64,000 nt of DNA from Strongylocentrotus droebachiensis. Its lineage: Eukaryota; Echinodermata; Echinoidea; Camarodonta; Strongylocentrotidae. The first letter of the stretch is position 1; the number at the start of each line of letters is the position of its first letter. Below are positions 28,501 through 33,699 of the stretch, in pieces. A program made the position numbers and the translations under genes. The notes under the pieces are model-generated. The model saw nothing but the letters and a program-made list of their open reading frames with translations. It made no database searches and was not told the DNA's origin. The stretch spans positions 62,001 through 126,000 of the forward strand of contig JAVYIG010004988.1 of assembly GCA_035222895.1 (NCBI GenBank), read 5' to 3'.

Positions 28501-31500
28501 TCAATACCAAACATAGAACCCTTTACACGCTGTACCCAACATGCAGGGTTTGTTCATGAATCTTACACAGTACGATAAAAGACATGATAAATTCAGAGTT
28601 GCCATTTACGTCGATAAAGAGATTACGTATAGACCTATATCTACGAAGAATTTTTTTCTTCTTAAAGGATCAGAAAATGTTTAAATTATTTGTGTAACAA
28701 CTACTATCATGTAATGTTTAAGATTTAAACAAAGAGGTATAGTAAAGAAAAATATTTTTGTCTTTTGAAAATGTAAATAACAACAACTCATTAACGGAAA
28801 GATGACGAACCCCGATGACGTCACTAATGAATAAAAAAATACTAAAAATAATCACATGTAAAAATGCATTCAATAGTTATATGATTGAAATAAGCATACT
28901 TTCATTCTTGGATATTTTAATATCAATTTCTTACCCTCAGTCGTCAATAATAACTCAAACAATTTTATGAAACGTATGTACTCATTCGGCTTCCATTCAT
29001 TCATCAATAAATCCACCAGAATTAACCCATATTCATCAACTCAAATTGACAACATTTTTTCCAACGTACATAACAACATGAATAACAAAATGATAGGAGG
29101 AATTCTATGCTCTGAAGTTTCAGACCACTTACCAATATTTTTAACTTGTGAATTAAAACTACCATGCCCCAAATCATTTAACCAACGTACATATCGAAAA
29201 GAATCTAAACGTAATATTGAATTAATGAAGCAAGACTTATTAATTGAGGGGTGGGAGGACAATGAAGCTGACGCGAACATATCACATAATCTCTTGAATA
29301 ATAAATTACAACATTATTATGACAAAAATATTCCCATAGGTAAAGTAAAAAATAATAGAAAAACCCCCAAACATCCTTGGATAACAAAGGGTTTTTTGAA
29401 ATCAATACAGACACGTAATCGCCTTTACAAATCACATTTACACAATCGTACTGAAGCCAATTCAAAAACATACAAGTTATATCGCAACAAGTTGACAAAA
29501 TTAATTCGTATATCACGTAAAATGTATTACATGTATGCTAATAGAATAAAGGACGTCAGTTCAAAGACTAATGCAACATGGAAAGTCATCAAAGAGGTAA
29601 TGGGAACTAAGGCAAATCCCCCACCTACTGATGATATGACTTTAAATGGTTCTAAAGTTGACTCTTCCCTTCATGCAAACTCATTTAATTCATTTTTTTT
29701 ACAAACATCGGACCCGAACTTGCAAGCAAGATTAATAGCCGAAATGCGCATTTCACGGAATATCTCCCCCAACCTAATCCACATTCTCTGTTCTTGAGCC
29801 CCACGAACCCCACCGAAATTATCAATATTACACGTTCTCTTAACAACTCCAAATCTCACGGGCATGATAGAATTAGTGTGTCTCTATCTCACTTCCTTAA
29901 ACAACATATTAAATCATGAAATAAACAAAGTATCACAATGGTTTAAAGCTAACAAACTATCTTTGAACACAAAAAAGACCCACTTCATCTATTTTAAACA
30001 CCATTCTCATATTACTGATACTCCAATTGACTTACAGATTGACGGCATGTCATTAGAGCAGAAAACTCACTCTAGATTTTTAAGTGTTATCATAGATCAA
30101 ACTTTATCTTGGAATGAACATCTGCACCATATCATAATAAGTATCTCAAAAAGTATTGGAATAATTTCCAAGTTAAGATTTATTTTACCTCATAAAACTT
30201 TATTTTTATTGTATAATTCGTTAGTACTCCCATATATAACCTACTGTAACGTTGTTTGGGCTAGTTGTGGTTCTACAAAGCTGTCTCCTATTTTTAAACT
30301 ACAAAAGAGAGCAATTCGCATTTGTACAGGATCGCATTACTTGGCCCACACCGATCCCTTATTTTTTTAAACAAAAAGCACTAAAAATTGCCGACTTATA
30401 TACTATTCAAATAGCTATCATTATGTTTAAGTATATTAATAATCTGCTCCCTTCGTCTTTTGATGACATGTTTAAGTTCAATAGCTCTGTCCCAGGGTCT
30501 GTCCATACCTACCCAACTCGCATATCCGGAAACTTTCATCTCACAAACCCAAGACTGTTAATTGCCTCTAAATCAATTCGTCATCATGGTCCAGACATCT
30601 GGAATAATCTTTCAGACAATATTAAATCTTGTTCGACCATATACTCCTTGAAAGCCACTCTAAAAAAAAAACTATCATTCAATCGTATGAATCCCATACT
30701 CCAAATTAATATATTCACATAAATATTCACATTCGTTATTCAATATCCTCATTTTACTCAACTGCTACATACAGCACCAGCACCTGTACCTGCAATGCAC
30801 CCACTTGACCAGTAACTATCAATTTCAGTCACGAATCTTTTTATGAGGCCGCCATCAATTTCAAGCCTTACCGCTCACGATGGCGGTCTCCTGCGTTCAT
30901 TGATTGGATTATATATTATATTATATGTGTTATATTATATTATATGTGAGAGTATGTATAGGTGTATATGTGTATGTGTATGTATGTATGCGTGTGCTGT
31001 GTATATGTATATATACATGTATATACTATACACCCTGTATGTAGGTATATGTGCGTATATATGGATATATATCTATATAACAAAAATTAAGCTCACTTCC
31101 TTATTTTGTATTCATTATGTATCATGACTATATTGTTTATCTTATGAATTGTTTTGTATATTATCTTTGTAAACACATTTTATATTATGTATTGTATTAT
31201 TTTGAACGCAGAAATAAAAGCAAACAAACAAAATAATGAATAGGTAATATCTTGAGAAGCATTTAGATCAGTGATAGATGGAACTTTATTGAAAATATTA
31301 TACGAAGTGCGGAGGGGGGGGGGGGGTCTCGTGGATGAAGAGGTGTTGCAATAAGAGACGTCTATTGATAAGGTGTCTGAAGTCATGTTTAGACAGTGCT
31401 CGGCTGGGATGATTAGAACTATTGAATAATAACGATTTCATTTCCCCTGTCATAACAGTGCGGGGATGTATACGAAGGCAACACCAATGCGGAAATCACT

Positions 31501-33416
31501 TTTTAGGAACACAAACAATTTCTGATCAATTGTCTTTGATGTCGTATCGTAGAAGAGATTCATCTGATCTGTATAATTTATCAAAACGATCTTCTATTTG
31601 TATTATGTAATTAATCAAAACATGATTAGTTTATTATGTCTGTAGCCATTAGATCAACGGTAGATTAGAAATGTCATTTTATTGAGAAATATGAGAAGAG
31701 GAGGGGGGGGGGGGGGTAGGGGAGGAAGGGAATGGGAAAAAATGAAAACTTAAAACTACTGTAACTTACTAGTAAATCTTTAGTTTAAATTGCTCTTTCG
31801 AAAGCTTTAAGTTCAGTCCAAATATTGATATAAGACGGTAGAGGGAATATAATGTTATATATTGTAAAGTGGCACAGGCATGAATGTAGAGTACATTATT
31901 TTTTTAAATATGGAATTTGGTTGTATCCCTAAAACAACTAGACATGGACCATTTGCACGATACAACTTAGATCACTATGGTACTGACTATTCAGTTTTGA
32001 CACAATAGTCGAATGATAATCGATTTTAAATGGAAGAAATTAAATATGATATGTTGGACACGAAGAGGAAGTTTTTGTACAATTTTTGTGTCAATGCCCT
32101 TGAACTTATGACCTTGCTTGTTGTTTTTGTTGGATTTTATGGCGTTTTCCATCGTCGTTGGAGGATGTTCGCCAATATTTTCGCCAATTTTCATCAACGT
32201 TTATATCGAGATACATTAATAATTAATAATAATGATGATGATAACAATGTGATAATAATCTTAATCATACTTATTCTACTACTAATAATAGTAATTATAC
32301 AAAATAATGATGATAATAATTTGTCTGCGGGGCCTGTAATCAGTAATACCCCAGCAATAGCCATGTACCTATTTACATCTGGATGGAGAGGGTCAATTGT
32401 GGTTTAATGCCTTGTCAAAAGACTTTAGTGCCGAGCTGGGATTCGAACCCTCAAACCTTGGATTAAGAGTCAAGTGATTGGCCCACTAACATTTATAAAT
32501 TCAAGATGGGTTGATGAATTTTCAGGAATTTTTTGAAATATCTGTGAACTCCACGGTGCTCTTTTTTAGTAAAAAAAAAGAAATTTCCAAAAGAACCTTG
32601 GAAATCTTGAAATCAAAATGAAAATGGATAAAATCATAAACTGTATCAGACTTTCATACATTGTATCATAAACGTTTCATTTGTTTTATATGTAAATGAA
32701 TTTGTAATTAATTTCTGAAAGATTTTTTTTGTTACGGGTTATTTTTCTGCTACATTATATCATGCTATAAACGAGTCTGATTCTCGATTTCACCTTCCGG
32801 GATTACTTTTAGATAAGTATTGCTCTTATCCTTATCAAAGAAGAGACACGAATAATCGAGTGTCATCAAGATAATAATATACATCCACTTGTATGCCAGG
32901 TGCCAATTTCCAAAATTCATAATTATGGTGGTACAGTTTTAAGTAAAACATAATCTGTTGTGATACAAACGTGGCAGCCAGCCAAATTAGTGTAAAATCC
33001 ACCCATACATGTACATTCTACATAAGCATGTAAGTCATGAAGAGTTCTCGTTGTATATGTCTACTAGGCCTATGCGTGAGATTTCTAGAGATGTCTGTAG
33101 TATTTCCTAGATTTTGTCTCTTGTTACATTCACAAACGGAGGAAGGCTTCTTCGGTTAACCATAAACCCGCATGTTCTTTCCTTACACTCGAAGGATGTC
33201 AACTTATTCAAATCGTTTCCAGTATACCTCTTGGATACCCTCTAACCGTTTCCTTGTCTTTTGTTCTCATGCATAACAAAGTATTAACAAGGAGCACTTA
33301 AAGACCACCATAACAAAAGCATTTTACCCCGTGATCTTACCTTGCACTGATGACGTCGTAATGACATAGGTGATAATCCATGACAAAGCGATTTGAGTGC
33401 GTAGCTTGGTGTCCAT
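3412..33416 (-). CDS. Adhesion GPCR with Sushi-HYR-EGF-Ig-SEA-HormR-GAIN ectodomain
   Basis: Twenty-nine coding exons were joined by eye. All junctions are GT-AG, phases agree throughout, and the total is 5232 nt (1743 aa plus stop). Approximate residues: signal peptide 1-25, Sushi 26-90, four HYR 91-410, ten EGF 411-825, Ig 826-910, SEA-like 911-1021, HormR 1022-1100, GAIN 1101-1342, GPS 1343-1393, 7TM and tail 1394-1743. The GPS keeps the CxC-HLT cleavage motif, so self-cleavage into an extracellular chain and a 7TM chain with a tethered agonist is predicted. By family knowledge this is a plasma-membrane receptor for cell or matrix ligands. HYR and calcium-binding EGF repeats suggest matrix contact, but the ligand is unknown. 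Ig-SEA-HormR-GAIN recalls ADGRF; the distal front end does not. An undetected symmetric phase-1 exon, especially in the 8-kb first intron, cannot be excluded. Confidence 0.9.
4412..4611 (-). CDS. aGPCR exon 28: ECL2 end, TM5, ICL3, start of TM6
   Basis: Phase 2 to phase 1, 200 nt. It begins at the conserved ECL2 motif (FCFVSLWPQ), whose Cys should pair with the Cys at the top of TM3. A hydrophobic TM5 and a basic third intracellular loop (about 25 residues rich in Lys/Arg/Gln) follow. The exon closes at the start of TM6 (AICILLLMG). Confidence 0.93.
4711..5004. repeat. (ATC)n trinucleotide microsatellite in intron 27
   Basis: A long run of ATC/CATCAT with scattered ATA and GTC interruptions, between receptor exons 27 and 28. 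It reads as poly-His, poly-Ile or poly-Met depending on frame and strand; none of these is a protein. Confidence 0.95.
5024..5090 (-). CDS. aGPCR exon 27: TM4 and ECL2
   Basis: A small 67-nt exon, phase 1 to phase 2, with a TTTCAG acceptor and a GTAAGT donor. It encodes [20 protein letters not shown], the end of TM4 plus the start of the second extracellular loop, and continues directly into the ECL2 Cys of exon 28. Confidence 0.92.
5511..5794 (-). CDS. aGPCR exon 26: TM2, TM3, start of TM4
   Basis: Phase 2 to phase 1, 284 nt. [15 protein letters not shown] opens TM2, as is usual in adhesion receptors. A loop with an acidic stretch follows, then the conserved Cys and TM3 ([20 protein letters not shown]), ICL2 and the start of TM4 (ASFCAWG). 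Confidence 0.94.
6034..6650. mobile_element. Tc1/mariner-like non-autonomous element with long TIRs
   Basis: Both ends carry CACTGTCGCTCATAAAG in inverted orientation. The inverted repeat continues about 110 bp through the ATTATTTTTAAA and GAGAATGTATACTATTAT segments. TA dinucleotides flank both ends (6032-6033, 6651-6652), matching the TA target duplication of Tc1/mariner. No transposase is encoded in the 617 bp. It lies in the receptor intron between exons 25 and 26. Confidence 0.85.
6320..6420 (+). repeat. tRNA-like (SINE-head-like) segment inside the Tc1-like element
   Basis: TGGTTCAGTGAC fits a pol III A-box. GGCCTC-GTAACTGT-GAGGCC can form an anticodon-like stem-loop. A degenerate B-box (GCATCAAAACC) follows at the expected spacing. 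It is too diverged to be a functional tRNA gene. Confidence 0.5.
7081..7205 (-). CDS. aGPCR exon 25: tethered-agonist linker and TM1
   Basis: Phase 0 to phase 2, 125 nt. It follows the GPS exon directly with a short polar stretch ([14 protein letters not shown]), then a hydrophobic TM1 ([20 protein letters not shown]). The codon split at its 3' end becomes an Arg leading into exon 26 ([13 protein letters not shown]). Confidence 0.92.
7216..7514. repeat. GA-rich microsatellite cluster in intron 24
   Basis: Purine-rich GAGAGA and GAAAGA repeats immediately upstream (in transcript sense) of the TM1 exon acceptor. On the transcript strand this is a CT-rich tract that may act as an extended polypyrimidine region. 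Confidence 0.9.
7934..8086 (-). CDS. aGPCR exon 24: GPS (GPCR proteolysis site)
   Basis: Phase 0 to phase 0, 153 nt. [14 protein letters not shown] and [13 protein letters not shown] supply the four Cys, two Trp and HL-T cleavage triplet of the GPS motif. Cleavage between Leu and Thr would expose TNFAVLM as the tethered (Stachel) agonist. All residues known to matter for autoproteolysis appear intact. Confidence 0.95.
8520..8909 (-). CDS. aGPCR exon 23: GAIN subdomain B
   Basis: A 390-nt exon, phase 0 to phase 0. It encodes a beta-rich segment ([12 protein letters not shown] ... FQLIVGKE ... [12 protein letters not shown] ... [14 protein letters not shown]), with ISATV and an LTEPVxVSFKPL strand typical of the GAIN fold just before the GPS. 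The acceptor (TTGAACAG) has a weak pyrimidine tract but is the only one that keeps phase. An acidic loop (DEDDDGEP) is unusual for this position. Confidence 0.85.
9251..9439 (-). CDS. aGPCR exon 22: GAIN subdomain A/B
   Basis: 189 nt, phase 0 to phase 0, between CAACAG and [26 protein letters not shown] is an amphipathic helix typical of GAIN subdomain [16 protein letters not shown] starts the next helix/strand region. Confidence 0.85.
9969..10115 (-). CDS. aGPCR exon 21: start of GAIN
   Basis: 147 nt, phase 0 to phase 0. It encodes helical, Ala/Ser/Thr-rich sequence ([28 protein letters not shown]), as in the first helices of GAIN domains. Confidence 0.85.
10714..10835 (-). CDS. aGPCR exon 20: second half of HormR domain
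   Basis: 122 nt, phase 1 to phase 0. [19 protein letters not shown] and the following helix match the second half of the hormone-receptor domain (G-x-A-x-R-x-C ... W ... C). Confidence 0.88.
11087..11245. mobile_element. Foldback MITE (GGGGCCCGTTGCATAAAA ends)
   Basis: About 159 bp that is nearly palindromic overall. Ends are GGGGCCCGTTGCATAAAA and TTTTTATGCAACGGGCCCC; internal arms (ATGGTAACTTTGCCATCA / GATGGCAGAGTTACCAT) also pair. No coding capacity. Its right end lies 10 bp inside the intron from the exon 19 donor. Confidence 0.9.
11256..11369 (-). CDS. aGPCR exon 19: first half of HormR domain
   Basis: 114 nt, phase 1 to phase 1. It encodes [20 protein letters not shown] ... GLCPPYKLN, the W-x-x-x-x-x-G ... 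CP pattern that opens HormR domains. The donor is GTATGT, followed within 10 bp by a MITE. Confidence 0.87.
11487..11905. repeat. 39-bp minisatellite with 117-bp higher-order period
   Basis: About ten copies of a 39-bp unit whose core is GTTGGTTGTTGACCATTTAT / CAAGTCACTTCGTCACCCT. Three unit types (ATGTATCAA, TTTATCAA, TTTATAAA variants) recur in the same order, giving a 117-bp superunit at least twice. It fills most of the intron between exons 18 and 19. Confidence 0.9.
11934..12156 (-). CDS. aGPCR exon 18: SEA-like domain, second part
   Basis: 223 nt, phase 0 to phase 1. The sequence continues exon 17 with [11 protein letters not shown], a Val-rich strand pair ([16 protein letters not shown]) and a C-terminal helix. 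The strand-turn that in cleaving SEA domains reads G-S-V-V-V is here G-I-V-V-A, so SEA autocleavage is not predicted. Assignment rests on layout and position, and is tentative. Confidence 0.75.
12520..12629 (-). CDS. aGPCR exon 17: SEA-like domain, first part
   Basis: 110 nt, phase 1 to phase 0. It encodes [20 protein letters not shown] and a helix ending IIQNF, matching the first beta strand and helix of a SEA domain. The GTGAGT donor is good. Confidence 0.75.
13358..13612 (-). CDS. aGPCR exon 16: Ig-like domain
   Basis: 255 nt, phase 1 to phase 1. It shows the Ig fold signature: [18 protein letters not shown] (Trp of strand C), and [11 protein letters not shown] (the D-x-G-x-Y-x-C motif of strand F). 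One domain per exon. Confidence 0.93.
13680..13875. repeat. GA-rich microsatellite
   Basis: GAGAGA repeats with GGGAGA interruptions in the intron between exons 15 and 16. Confidence 0.9.
14001..14129 (-). CDS. aGPCR exon 15: EGF10 (non-calcium type)
   Basis: 129 nt, phase 1 to phase 1. [12 protein letters not shown] and [12 protein letters not shown] form a classical six-Cys EGF of the Notch type. Unlike the preceding repeats it lacks the D-x-D/N-E-C calcium-binding start. Confidence 0.94.
14907..15167 (-). CDS. aGPCR exon 14: EGF8 and EGF9 in one exon
   Basis: 261 nt, phase 1 to phase 1, twice the usual size. The first EGF (CETLGPC ... [12 protein letters not shown]) has a long last loop (TVSTSDAGS). 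The second ([18 protein letters not shown] ... [14 protein letters not shown]) is a calcium-binding EGF. The intron between them has been lost or never existed. Confidence 0.93.
15188..15231. repeat. GA microsatellite
   Basis: Nearly pure (GA)n of about 40 bp, close to the acceptor side of exon 14. Confidence 0.9.
15736..15858 (-). CDS. aGPCR exon 13: EGF7 (calcium-binding)
   Basis: 123 nt, phase 1 to phase 1. [18 protein letters not shown] ... [18 protein letters not shown]. It carries the Ca-binding start and the Asn/Asp hydroxylation consensus C-x-N-x4-F-x-C-x-C. It is nearly identical to EGF6 and EGF5. Confidence 0.95.
16005..16245. repeat. (ATCT)n tetranucleotide repeat
   Basis: Imperfect CTAT/ATCT repeat in the intron between exons 12 and 13. 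It is homologous to the repeat at 16505-16735 and ends in the same TTTCGTGGATCATGT block. Confidence 0.9.
16283..16402 (-). CDS. aGPCR exon 12: EGF6 (calcium-binding)
   Basis: 120 nt, phase 1 to phase 1. [17 protein letters not shown] ... [18 protein letters not shown]. It differs from EGF7 by a one-codon deletion and a few substitutions. Confidence 0.95.
16505..16735. repeat. (ATCT)n tetranucleotide repeat, duplicated copy
   Basis: Same composition and same flanking blocks as the 16005-16245 repeat, consistent with duplication of exon plus intron. Confidence 0.9.
16770..16889 (-). CDS. aGPCR exon 11: EGF5 (calcium-binding)
   Basis: 120 nt, phase 1 to phase 1. [17 protein letters not shown] ... 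[20 protein letters not shown]. It is the third member of the recently duplicated EGF5-7 set. Confidence 0.95.
17136..17258 (-). CDS. aGPCR exon 10: EGF4 (calcium-binding)
   Basis: 123 nt, phase 1 to phase 1. After splicing the repeat starts [23 protein letters not shown] and GYSGNGETC complete the six-Cys pattern. Confidence 0.95.
17435..17495. repeat. CT microsatellite
   Basis: (CT)n with a few C insertions between exons 9 and 10. Confidence 0.9.
17760..17882 (-). CDS. aGPCR exon 9: EGF3 (calcium-binding)
   Basis: 123 nt, phase 1 to phase 1. [18 protein letters not shown] ... [18 protein letters not shown]. The donor is AA|GTAAGT, so the split codon at its end begins with A rather than the G found at the other EGF junctions. 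Confidence 0.94.
18663..18785 (-). CDS. aGPCR exon 8: EGF2 (calcium-binding)
   Basis: 123 nt, phase 1 to phase 1. [18 protein letters not shown] ... [18 protein letters not shown]. Confidence 0.95.
19979..20101 (-). CDS. aGPCR exon 7: EGF1 (calcium-binding)
   Basis: 123 nt, phase 1 to phase 1. [18 protein letters not shown] ... [17 protein letters not shown]. First EGF after the HYR block. Confidence 0.95.
20577..20690. repeat. Short foldback element
   Basis: AGGGACTTTTAGATTTGC at 20577-20594 is exactly inverted at 20673-20690, and an inner GACGTCC/GGACGTC pair also fits. It ends 46 bp inside the intron from the exon 6 donor. Probably a small MITE. Confidence 0.75.
20736..20981 (-). CDS. 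aGPCR exon 6: HYR4
   Basis: 246 nt, phase 1 to phase 1. It shows the HYR pattern: [19 protein letters not shown], then [20 protein letters not shown] and LQVTVVG. Confidence 0.94.
21518..21754 (-). CDS. aGPCR exon 5: HYR3
   Basis: 237 nt, phase 1 to phase 1. [37 protein letters not shown] and VIITVVG match the HYR consensus. Confidence 0.94.
21786..21920. repeat. T-rich ATTT repeat ending in a poly(T)-poly(G) junction
   Basis: (ATT)n, then (TTTA)n, then a long T-run, then about ten G. It starts only about 35 bp upstream (transcript sense) of the exon 5 acceptor. Confidence 0.85.
22422..22664 (-). CDS. aGPCR exon 4: HYR2
   Basis: 243 nt, phase 1 to phase 1. [43 protein letters not shown] and CSFVIVVRG follow the HYR pattern. 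Confidence 0.94.
23742..23975 (-). CDS. aGPCR exon 3: HYR1
   Basis: 234 nt, phase 1 to phase 1. [47 protein letters not shown] and VFVTVEG-like ends make it a typical HYR domain. Confidence 0.94.
25215..25409 (-). CDS. aGPCR exon 2: Sushi/CCP-like module
   Basis: 195 nt, phase 1 to phase 1. GTCVVPSYG opens, [20 protein letters not shown] sits in the middle, and [14 protein letters not shown] closes, as in CCP modules. It has six Cys rather than the usual four and the conserved late Trp is replaced by Phe, so the fold may be modified. Confidence 0.85.
25410..28860. other. Intron 1, proximal part: no exon seen
   Basis: Noncoding. It holds several C- or G-runs (26083-26120, 26930, 27178, 27868, 27984). 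A diverged tandem duplication lies at 27862-28108. No receptor-like exon, RNA gene or other gene is recognisable. Confidence 0.5.
27862..28108. repeat. Diverged 120-bp tandem duplication
   Basis: Two copies starting GACACC plus a C-run at 27862 and 27982. Both contain TTCC..TTTGTAT, AAAACGTAGCCT, AGACAAAGATATGTGGGT and ATACATAAAAAGTCTACTTAGA. Confidence 0.85.
29864..30370 (+). pseudogene. LINE ORF2 remnant: RT thumb and C-terminal region
   Basis: An open frame resumes after the deleted RT core with [20 protein letters not shown], then [15 protein letters not shown] and the [20 protein letters not shown] block. It overlaps and frame-shifts into the segment from 30252 to 30722. No catalytic YxDD motif is present. 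Confidence 0.8.
30900..31080. repeat. TA/TG/TGTA-rich low complexity
   Basis: Alternating purine-pyrimidine repeats inside the LINE 3' region. Confidence 0.8.
32330..32492 (-). repeat. tRNA-Lys-derived SINE fragment
   Basis: Read on the minus strand it contains GACTCTTAATCC (Lys CTT anticodon loop) and GGGTTCGAATCCC (B-box). A SINE body follows with TGCCTTG and a CCAGATGTAAATAGGTACATGG-like stretch. A second, more diverged copy lies at 41930-42060. Confidence 0.75.
33341..33416 (-). CDS. aGPCR exon 1: start codon and signal peptide
   Basis: ATG at 33416-33414, 76 nt, ending in phase 1 at AAG|GTAAGA. MDTKLRT is a short basic N-region, [12 protein letters not shown] is the hydrophobic core, and a polar SSVQ end suits signal peptidase. 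The start was chosen because it is the only short signal-peptide frame upstream that ends in phase 1, as exon 2 needs. The assignment is inferred, since nearly 8 kb separates it from exon 2. Confidence 0.75.
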
Positions 33417-33545
33417 ATTGATGAAGCCTGTTTATAATGCCAACAAAAAACAAATAAACAACTAAATCATTCATACCCCTTGTAATTTGATGAATTTGTG
33501 TTTATCGTAACTCAACAATTGAAAAGTGGACATGTTGAATTAGGA

Positions 33546-33640
33546 CCTTAATAATAATAATAATAATAATATTTAAGATTTATATAGCGCTGGTATACAA
33601 ATACAGTTTCTTAGCGCTTTACAACACAAGTATCTTTGTT
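33546..33640. repeat. SINE 3'-tail-like repeat with (TAA)n
   Basis: (TAA)n is followed by GATTTATATAGCGCT ... TTAGCGCTTTACAA, a tail shared by many invertebrate SINE/LINE families. Confidence 0.6.
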
Positions 33641-33699
33641 GAATACTTTTAGATGTAAGCTTTTAATATTAATATATCACATTATCAAGAAATATAAAT

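Larger units (their letters stand above)
28880..31233 (+). mobile_element. 5'-truncated, internally deleted non-LTR retrotransposon (CR1/Jockey-like)
   Basis: Plus-strand reading shows the end of an endonuclease domain ([13 protein letters not shown], where the usual GDFN is GYFN; then STQIDNIF and SDHLPIF). A linker region up to about 29760 and a frameshifted start of the reverse transcriptase (HGHDRIS) follow. The RT core is missing. The frame resumes with [27 protein letters not shown] and a C-terminal region ([22 protein letters not shown]) ending near 30722. A 3' UTR with TA/TG-rich repeats runs to an A-rich tail (GCAAACAAACAAA) near 31233. It sits antisense in intron 1 of the receptor and is clearly dead. 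Confidence 0.85.

Noticed and set aside
32330-32492. Possible tRNA-Lys gene
   Set aside because: Only the anticodon loop and B-box survive, the 5' half is degraded and a SINE body follows, so it is a tRNA-derived SINE.
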